Shown piece by piece: positions 58,654 through 64,000 of a stretch of DNA of 64,000 bases; the first letter of the stretch is position 1; every line of letters begins with the position of its first letter. The notes beneath the pieces were generated by a model that worked only from the letters and a program-made list of their open reading frames with translations, was not told the origin of the DNA and searched no databases. A program made the position numbers and the translations under genes. The DNA comes from JACDER01 sp963717765 (GTDB lineage Bacteria; Actinomycetota; Thermoleophilia; Gaiellales; Gaiellaceae): NCBI GenBank assembly GCA_963717765.1, contig CAVQWX010000003.1:744001-808000 (forward strand), read 5' to 3'.

Positions 58654-61600
58654 CAGCCGACCTCGGCGAAGCGTCCGGCCGCGGGGCTGCGGAAGGCGCT
58701 CCAGGTCGCAGCGGCGACGAGGGCGCCGGCGGCGGCGACGTACGCGAGCAGCCCCAGAGCGAGGACGCCCCAGTCGATCGAAAGGACGAGTGGAGGCTGC
58801 GGTGTGGTTGCGTTCGCGGTCACCTCGACCAGCGAGACCACGAGCACGCTTAGCAACGCGCCGGTGACGATCCCGCCGATCAACCCCATCCCGACGAGCA
58901 TGAGCGCGCGGAGCCGCAGGTGGCGCCGCAGGGTGCCCGGAGTCGCGCCCTGCGCCTCGAGGTCGAAGAGCTCGCCGCGCTCGTCGCGCAGGTCGGCGAC
59001 GACGACGAGGAGCAGCCCGGCGAGTGCGAGCCCGACGCCCGCGAGCGACGCGACGACGAGCGCCAGAAGCGAGCCGCGCGAAAGCGGGTCGCCGGCCAGC
59101 CCGTCCTGGACGCTCTGGCGCGTGATGACGCGCAGGACGTCGAACGGGGGGCGCGCGGGCGGCGGCTTTCCCAGCCAGATTTCGTTTGTCACCGCCGTCC
59201 CGGGGTGGTCGGCGTTCATCGCGGTCGCGAGCGTCTGCCGGTCGGCGACGACGAAGTCGCCGTCCACGGAAGGGAAGCGGTTGGCGGTGCCGACGACGCG
59301 CGTGAGGACGGATGTTCCTTCGATCTGGAGCGGAAGCGTCCGCCCGGGGCCGGCTGCTGCCGCGATCGCCGGTGACACCACAATGGGCACAGCCTCCTGG
59401 TCGAGCGGCTGGCGGATCCGGAAGGCCGGCTGGAGGTCGGACGTGGCGAGGAACCGCAGTCGCGCCGAATCGCGCGTCAGGCGTGCGTGGAGGCCGCTGC
59501 CCTTCCACGCGCGGAAGTCGACAGCGAGCGGCCGGCCGTTCACCCGAGGCGGCCGCAGCTTCAGCGTCAGGCTCCCGAGCGGATGCGCCCCCTCGCCCGT
59601 GACCGCCTCCCGCTCGAGCCCGTGGCCGGTGATGTCGAAGGAGAAGCCGAGCAGCCTGCCGCCGGGCTGGTTCCCGGGCAGCGGCACGTAGCGGAAGCCT
59701 CCGTCCCTCGTCTCGATCGCAGCGCGCACGCGGACGAGCCCGTTCGAGCCCAGCGGAAGCGTCAGGCGTCCCGCCGGGAGCGGCACTGTGCGCAGCTGCA
59801 CGGGCCCAGCGGGCGCGATCCGCTTGGCGAGCTCGGGTCGCGACAGCGAGGAGAAGCCCGAGCGCCAGCCACCCACGTCGGCGACCGTGGCGCTCGGCAT
59901 CCCGAGCAGTGTGAAGTCTGCGCCGGCGGGGACGTTCCCGCTCAGCCGGATGACCTGCGCGGCTGGGCCGTAGCGCTGATACTGGCTGAACGGCGCCGCT
60001 TGCAGAACGCGTACGAGCTTGGCGTCGTCCTCGCTCACAATCGCCGCCGCCGGGACGGCGTACGCGGCCTGGTCGTGCTGGCCCTGGGTCAGCGTCGAGC
60101 GGTAGACCGCCGCGAAGACGGCGAGCCCGAGGCTGACGACGAGGAACGAGACGGCGATTGCCGCCCTGCCCGGGTTGCGCGCGAGCGAGAGTGCCGCGAG
60201 CCGGAGCGGGAGCGGCCCGCCGCGTCCTGCTCGCTCGAGCAGCCGCGAGACGAAGCCGACTGCGCGGGCGGCCAGGACGGCGGCGATGAAGACGACGAGG
60301 CCGGGGAGGAGGAGCAGCACCGCTCCCGTCCCCTGGCCGCCTGCGAGGCTGCTCGTGTCGGTCGCGCCGCGGGCGAAGGCGACGACGACCACGACCGCCG
60401 CGGCCACCGCCGCGAAGTCGAGCGCGGTGAAGCGGAAGCCGCCGAGCTGGACCTGCGGCGCCCACACGGAGGCAAGCAGGATCGCGGCAGTGGCGACGAC
60501 GAGCGAGGTCGCGACGGCGAGCCCCGCTCCGGACAGGACCGAGTGCGCGACGACTGCGGCTCCGGGCGATCCGAAGTGACCGGCGACCGCCAGCGCGGGA
60601 AGAATCCCGGCGAACCAGCCGACCGCGGTCCCGGCTGCCGCGATCGCGGCCGCCTCGGCACCTGACTGGAGCGCTATCTGCGGGCGGGTCGCTCCCAGCC
60701 AGGTGAGGCGGCGCCGGCTCGCCTCCGCGTCCCTGCGGAGCCCCGAGGCCGCCAGGATCACGAACGCGAGCAGAAGTGCTGCGGCCTCGCCGCCGAGGAG
60801 CAGCAGGCGCCGCTGGCCGGCGCGGCCGGTGGCGAGGAACGACTCCAGGTCCTGGTCTGGCGCGTCGACGGTGAAGGCGCTCGACACGGCGCCGACCGTC
60901 GCGCGGGCCTCGTCGAGCTTCCGGGTAACGCGGTCGAGAGTCCACGGGTGGACGTCGCCCGGCTCGAGCGGGACGAGCCAACGATAGCTCCGGTAGTCGT
61001 AGAACAGGCCGGGCAGCCGCGACGCCTGCGCAACGCCCGACGCGAGGAGGAACGGCGGCGCGGCCGGCCGGTGCCAGCGCGTCGCCCGCGCGATGACCGA
61101 GCCCGCCGTCTGGCCTCCCACGAGGTACCCGAACGGCGCCTGCGACACGAGCGACCCCGTTCCCACGCGGACGAACCCGCGCGGGATCGGCCCGCTTCCC
61201 GCCAGCTGGACGACCTCGCAGTGCCCGGGCCCACAGGTGCTGGGCAGCCTTCCGCTGTCGAGCTTGACCCAGCGGGAGAGATCGTCTCCCGCGGCGAGGT
61301 CGACGTTGGCGCCGGCGACCCGCGTCTCCCGGAAGAGGGCAAAGGCCGTCGGCGCGCGGCCGACAACGGGGGTGAGCTGCCTCCGCGCGAGCCGGTTCAG
61401 GCTGCGGAACCCGCCGGTCGGCTGCTGGAGCGGGACGCCGCCCCAGACGGCCGCGACCTGGCGCTCGGGGGCCGGCAGCGAGGCGATCCCGCGGGCGATC
61501 GTGCGATCCGAAACCGTCAACGCGGCGGCGAGCACGGTCGCGAGTAGCGCTGCCCCGGCCGCGGCCCCGAGGGCTACGAGCGCGGCGCGCCCGCGGCGGC

Positions 61601-61658
61601 TCCACACACGGCGCAGTGCAAGCCGGAGAGGAGTCGAGGCCCGCGTCAACGAAGACAC
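58650..61658 (-). CDS. Large FtsX/MacB-type ABC permease
   Basis: A 1002-residue permease from GTG 61658. A first span near residues 17-40 (RRGRAALVALGAAAGAALLATVLAAAL) is followed by a large external domain, a middle block of spans (residues ~265-510: LLLGGEAAALLLAFVILAASG, AAIAAAGTAVGWFAGILPAL, VLLLLPGLVVFIAAVLAARAVGF), a second external domain and C-terminal spans (LLALVVASLAGVGLALAGLLLVVVADLRDE, LMLVGMGLIGGIVTGALLSVLVVSLVEV). The duplicated FtsX layout matches the two NBDs of its partner ATPase. Starts inside the palindrome shared with the CGNR gene. Confidence 0.88.
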   Translation of the reverse strand: MSSLTRASTPLRLALRRVWSRRGRAALVALGAAAGAALLATVLAAALTVSDRTIARGIASLPAPERQVAAVWGGVPLQQPTGGFRSLNRLARRQLTPVVGRAPTAFALFRETRVAGANVDLAAGDDLSRWVKLDSGRLPSTCGPGHCEVVQLAGSGPIPRGFVRVGTGSLVSQAPFGYLVGGQTAGSVIARATRWHRPAAPPFLLASGVAQASRLPGLFYDYRSYRWLVPLEPGDVHPWTLDRVTRKLDEARATVGAVSSAFTVDAPDQDLESFLATGRAGQRRLLLLGGEAAALLLAFVILAASGLRRDAEASRRRLTWLGATRPQIALQSGAEAAAIAAAGTAVGWFAGILPALAVAGHFGSPGAAVVAHSVLSGAGLAVATSLVVATAAILLASVWAPQVQLGGFRFTALDFAAVAAAVVVVVAFARGATDTSSLAGGQGTGAVLLLLPGLVVFIAAVLAARAVGFVSRLLERAGRGGPLPLRLAALSLARNPGRAAIAVSFLVVSLGLAVFAAVYRSTLTQGQHDQAAYAVPAAAIVSEDDAKLVRVLQAAPFSQYQRYGPAAQVIRLSGNVPAGADFTLLGMPSATVADVGGWRSGFSSLSRPELAKRIAPAGPVQLRTVPLPAGRLTLPLGSNGLVRVRAAIETRDGGFRYVPLPGNQPGGRLLGFSFDITGHGLEREAVTGEGAHPLGSLTLKLRPPRVNGRPLAVDFRAWKGSGLHARLTRDSARLRFLATSDLQPAFRIRQPLDQEAVPIVVSPAIAAAAGPGRTLPLQIEGTSVLTRVVGTANRFPSVDGDFVVADRQTLATAMNADHPGTAVTNEIWLGKPPPARPPFDVLRVITRQSVQDGLAGDPLSRGSLLALVVASLAGVGLALAGLLLVVVADLRDERGELFDLEAQGATPGTLRRHLRLRALMLVGMGLIGGIVTGALLSVLVVSLVEVTANATTPQPPLVLSIDWGVLALGLLAYVAAAGALVAAATWSAFRSPAAGRFAEVGW

Positions 61659-61682
61659 CAGCGTAATATAGACGCTGGTGTC
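61654..61682. promoter_or_regulatory. 29-bp palindrome holding two divergent leaderless promoters and both GTG starts
   Basis: GACACCAGCGT (61654-61664) and ACGCTGGTGTC (61672-61682) are exact reverse complements around AATATAG. Each arm contains a GTG start: the permease on the minus strand (61656-61658) and the CGNR regulator on the plus strand (61678-61680). The AT-rich centre serves as -10 for both: TAATAT 8 nt before the CGNR GTG, TATATT 6 nt before the permease GTG. A dimeric repressor bound here would cover promoters and start codons of both genes. The regulator is probably the CGNR protein itself (inference). Confidence 0.7.
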
Positions 61683-62205
61683 CAGGAGGCGACCGCCCCA
61701 GTACGACCTGCCCAGGGCCGCTCCGGGCCAGCTCCGGCTCGTCCAGGTGCTCGTGAACACGACGGACGGGCATGAGCGGGAGCTGCTGGCCGAGTGGCTC
61801 GCGGAGCAGAGTGTGCCCGCAGGGTCGGCAGCCCTGTCCCGAGCGCGTGAGGTGCGTGAGGCTCTCCGTGCGCTGCTGATCGCGAACAACGAGGGCGGGT
61901 CCTTTCCCGTCGACGCCGCGGAGACGCTCGAGCGGGCGGCCGCCCGCGCGCACCTTTCCATCCAGTTCGCGCCGGTCGAGCTCGTCTCGCTTGCGGACGG
62001 GGTCGACGGCGCGCTCGGCCGCGTCCTCGCTGCCGTATTCGCGTGCATGCAGGATGGGAGCTGGTCGCGCCTCAAGGCCTGCCGCAACTGCCACTGGGCG
62101 TTCTACGACGAGTCGCGCAACCGCTCCGCCGCCTGGTGCTCGATGCAGCTGTGCGGGAACCGGCTGAAGACACGCGCGTATCGGCGCCGCAAAGCGGTCG
62201 CGTAG
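61678..62205 (+). CDS. CGNR zinc-finger transcriptional regulator
   Basis: A 175-residue protein. The C-terminal CGNR zinc finger is CRNCHWAFYDESRNRSAAWCSMQLCGNRLKTRAYRRR, with C-x2-C and C-x4-C ligands and the name-giving CGNR tetrapeptide; it is the DNA-binding part. The N-terminal ~120 residues (LRLVQVLVNTTDGHERELLAEWLAE, VREALRALLIANNEGG) form the ABATE-like stress-binding domain. It faces the ABC exporter operon across a perfect palindrome and is the obvious candidate for controlling it. Confidence 0.92.
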   Translation: MSRRRPPQYDLPRAAPGQLRLVQVLVNTTDGHERELLAEWLAEQSVPAGSAALSRAREVREALRALLIANNEGGSFPVDAAETLERAAARAHLSIQFAPVELVSLADGVDGALGRVLAAVFACMQDGSWSRLKACRNCHWAFYDESRNRSAAWCSMQLCGNRLKTRAYRRRKAVA

Positions 62206-62208
62206 CCT
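62203..62208 (+). promoter_or_regulatory. -10 box TAGCCT for nth
   Basis: TAGCCT includes the CGNR stop codon and is 6 nt before the nth ATG. Confidence 0.45.
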
Positions 62209-62214
62209 CCGCTC

Positions 62215-62884
62215 ATGGCCAGGAGCTACGTGCGCGAGGCGCGCAAGCGCGTCGGGCCGAAGCGCGAGCGCATCCGCCCGATCATCGAGCGGCTGAAGGC
62301 CGAGCACGCGGACGCGGCGATCGCGCTCCGCTTCCGCTCGCCGGTCGAGCTGCTCGTCTCGGTGATGCTCTCGGCGCAGACGACAGACGTCAACGTGAAC
62401 CGCGTCACCGAGCGGCTCTTCCGGAAATATCGCCGTCCTGAGGATTACCTCGCCGTCCCGCCGGAGGAGCTGGAGCGCGACATCTACCAGACCGGCTTCT
62501 TCCGGCAGAAGACGAAAGCCCTGCGCGGGACGATGAAGATGCTCATCGAGGAATTCGACGGAAAGGTGCCGCGCAAGCTCGACGAGCTCTTGCGCCTGCC
62601 AGGCGTCGCCCGCAAGACGGCGAACGTCGTCGCCGCCGAGCTCGGCGAGCCGCAGGGGATCGTCGTGGACACGCACGTCCGGCGCCTCTCGCAGCGGCTT
62701 GCGCCTGACCAGGCAGGACGACCCGGTGAAGATCGAGCGCGACTTACAGCGGATAGTGCCGCGCCAGGACTGGGGAATCTTTCCGCACCTGCTGATCTGG
62801 CACGGCCGGCGCGTGTGCATCGCGCGCGCCCCCCGCTGCGAGGAGTGCGTGCTGAACGACCTGTGCCCCTCGTCACGCGTCTGA
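62215..62884 (+). CDS. nth: Endonuclease III, one frameshift
   Basis: A base-excision-repair DNA glycosylase/AP lyase. Frame 1 codes LVSVMLSAQTTDVNVNRVTERLF, then the helix-hairpin-helix LLRLPGVARKTANVVAAELG with catalytic Lys, and VVDTHVRRLSQRL with catalytic Asp. Near 62701 one extra base shifts the frame; removing it restores L-x-LTRQDDPVKIERDLQRIVP and the Fe-S cluster end CIARAPRCEECVLNDLCPSSRV (Cys spacing C-x6-C-x2-C-x5-C). The total is about 222 residues, normal length. As the protein is perfect on both sides, an assembly indel is the simplest cause. Confidence 0.92.
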
Positions 62885-62909
62885 CACAGTCGCGTAACAT
62901 CCTGTTGTC

Positions 62910-62915
62910 TACTCT
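62910..62915 (+). promoter_or_regulatory. -10 box TACTCT for the small coiled-coil gene
   Basis: TACTCT lies 6 nt before the ATG at 62922. Confidence 0.45.
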
Positions 62916-62921
62916 GACTAC

Positions 62922-63212
62922 ATGCGCACTGTCGACCTCGCCATCTACGCCGACACGCTCGCCGGAGAGCACGCCGCGCTCGCAGCCCGGCTCGAACAGG
63001 CGAACGCCCGCCTGCGGGAGGCGGCGATCGAGCGGGACGCGCGAGCCCATCTGGCGGCGGAGGCGGTGCGGGAGCTCGAAGCGCTCGGGATCATCGGTGG
63101 GATCGACGAACGAACGGCGAGGAGCGAGATCCGCAGGCTCGCACGCGCACTCGAGGCGGTCGAGCAGCTGCAGATGTGGGTCGAGAGCAGGCTGGAGCTC
63201 AGCGCGGCGTGA
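62922..63212 (+). CDS. Small helical protein of unknown function
   Basis: A 96-residue all-helical protein: a possible coiled coil over residues ~12-50 (HAALAARLEQANARLREAAIERDARAHLAAEAV), then EIRRLARALEAVEQLQMWVESRL. No signal peptide, cysteine or known domain. A -10 box just upstream supports it as a real gene. Confidence 0.6.
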   Translation: MRTVDLAIYADTLAGEHAALAARLEQANARLREAAIERDARAHLAAEAVRELEALGIIGGIDERTARSEIRRLARALEAVEQLQMWVESRLELSAA

Positions 63213-63215
63213 GCT

Positions 63216-63650
63216 CTACGCCCCGCGAGCCTCGAGCAGGTCCTTAAGCGTGTCGAAGTCGCTCTTGAACTGGCGCTCGGCGGTTCGCGCCACGACGGGC
63301 TCGGCGAGCTTGAAGAAGCCACCGGGATCGCCCTCGCCGACGAAGGTAATCCTGGTGCCGTCGTCGGTGGGTTCGAAGGTGTGCTCGACGCTGAACGGAA
63401 CGGGACCGGACAACGTCTTCAGGCAGAAGCGCCGGTTTGGCGCGTACTCGGTCACCTCGACCTCGGACTCGATGCGCTTGCCCAGGAACTTCCGCACTTC
63501 CCTGATATGCGATCCGGCCGCACGCTCGCCCTCCCAGTGCGCTTCGATCGCGCTGGACTGCCATTCCGGGAGGTTTGCCATGTCCATCATGTAGTCGAAG
63601 ACTTCGGCGGGTGGACGATCGATCTCGACCGTGTGCTCGACGTGGATCAT
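63216..63650 (-). CDS. SRPBCC (START/polyketide-cyclase-like) protein
   Basis: A 144-residue SRPBCC fold: IHVEHTVEIDRPPAEVFDYMMDMANLPEWQSSAIEA at the N-terminus, EVTEYAPNRRFCLKTLSGPVPFSVEHTFEPTDDGTRITFVGEGDPGGFFKLAEPVVARTAERQFKSDFDTLKDLLEA at the end, with the usual hydrophobic cavity pattern. Members bind lipids, polyketides or act as small-molecule shuttles; no function can be given. It ends 4 nt from the coiled-coil gene (tail to tail). Confidence 0.85.
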   Translation of the reverse strand: MIHVEHTVEIDRPPAEVFDYMMDMANLPEWQSSAIEAHWEGERAAGSHIREVRKFLGKRIESEVEVTEYAPNRRFCLKTLSGPVPFSVEHTFEPTDDGTRITFVGEGDPGGFFKLAEPVVARTAERQFKSDFDTLKDLLEARGA

Positions 63651-63662
63651 GGCGCCTCTGCC

Positions 63663-64000
63663 TTATCTTGGCGTCAGGGCGACGAGTAGGCCTCCGTCCG
63701 AATCGTACGCGGGGAAGAAATCCCCCGTGACCGGCTTGCGCGAGCCGGACTTCGTCGTCAGCTCCAGCTGCTCTGCCAGCCGACGGACGCCCCACTCGAG
63801 TGAGAGCTCGACCGGGTTCTTCCCGTCCGTCCAGCCGTTCAGCGCGAGCGCGTCGACGACCGGCCGTCCGATCAGGTCGGCCTCGGAAAATCCAGTGAGC
63901 TCGAACACCCCGCGTCCCGACGCGAGCACTCGCCCCTGCTGGTCACACGTCACGAGGCCCGTGCTCGGTGCGGGGTAGTAGTCGTCCAGGAGCTCGAAGA
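63663..64000 (-). CDS. PAS-domain protein, 5' part outside window
   Basis: The open frame runs through the window edge (ELLDDYYPAPSTGLVTCDQQGRV at the upstream end), so the N-terminus is missing. The visible part is a PAS domain: GRVLASGRGVFELTGFSEADLIGRPVVDAL, then WGVRRLAEQLELTTKSGSRKPVTGDFFPAYDSDGGLLVALTPR, which ends the protein. PAS domains sense redox, light or ligands. Because the C-terminus ends with the PAS core, any output domain must lie upstream, beyond base 64000. Start and full architecture unknown. Confidence 0.75.
   Translation of the reverse strand, partial: FELLDDYYPAPSTGLVTCDQQGRVLASGRGVFELTGFSEADLIGRPVVDALALNGWTDGKNPVELSLEWGVRRLAEQLELTTKSGSRKPVTGDFFPAYDSDGGLLVALTPR

Noticed and set aside
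57136..62820. An open minus-strand frame of 1894 codons across the ABC/permease region and beyond
   Set aside because: Only its last ~505 codons match a protein (the tandem ATPase). The rest runs antisense or out of frame to the permease, CGNR gene and nth and is a GC-rich artefact.

Overview
The window is a GC-rich chromosomal segment, almost certainly from an actinobacterium and most likely from the Thermoleophilia/Gaiellales-Solirubrobacterales side of the phylum. This placement is inferred from gene order and protein style, not from a marker search. The evidence is actinobacterial synteny (sepIVA-like - yceD - rpmF - plsX - acpP - rnc - smc - ftsY; ffh - rpsP - khpA - rimM - trmD - lepB - rplS - rnhB - yraN - comM - dprA), frequent GTG/TTG starts, and very many genes with a TANNNT -10 box only 6-9 nt before the start codon (apparent leaderless transcripts).

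Layout. 1-12.7 kb: 3' end of priA, a flavin monooxygenase, def, a frameshifted fmt, a methyltransferase/nucleotidyltransferase/methyltransferase cassette, rsmB, a secreted SGNH hydrolase on the other strand, then the riboflavin operon rpe-ribD-orf-ribE-ribBA-ribH and a cupin. 12.7-17.3 kb: rpmB, recG, a broken NUDIX gene, ridA, a YjbR protein, rsmD, coaD, and a REP-like repeat. 17.3-28.5 kb: cell-envelope, ribosome and chromosome genes from sepIVA-like to ftsY, interrupted by a small island (17.85-20.28 kb) with a membrane protein, a GntR regulator and a decapitated CHRD gene. 28.48-29.53 kb: a two-gene split-borosin RiPP locus, with a precursor carrying a helical recognition domain and a C-terminal hydrophobic core, followed by its alpha-N-methyltransferase. 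29.46-32.7 kb: a class III cyclase/AAA/TPR signalling protein and dodecin on the minus strand. 32.8-41.7 kb: protein targeting, translation, tRNA modification and natural-transformation genes, including a signal peptidase I fused to a degenerate J-domain. 41.7-50.8 kb: amino-acid oxidoreductases, the pnt transhydrogenase operon, DedA, an isocitrate/isopropylmalate-type dehydrogenase and topoisomerase IB. 50.9-57.2 kb: an AddAB-like helicase-nuclease pair. 57.1-62.2 kb: a tandem-ABC ATPase and giant FtsX-type permease facing a CGNR regulator across a perfect palindrome. 62.2-64 kb: nth (frameshifted), a small coiled-coil protein, an SRPBCC protein and the start of a PAS protein.

Most of the window is housekeeping. 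The accessory items are the split-borosin pair, two copies of a 219-bp structured repeat (one beside ftsY, one inside the pnt operon), the REP-like repeat and the small island. Seven apparent single-base frameshifts (four in fmt, one each in a NUDIX gene, smc and nth), several in G/C runs, suggest residual indel errors in the assembly, so broken genes here should not be taken at face value. No tRNA, rRNA, CRISPR array, prophage or transposase gene was seen.
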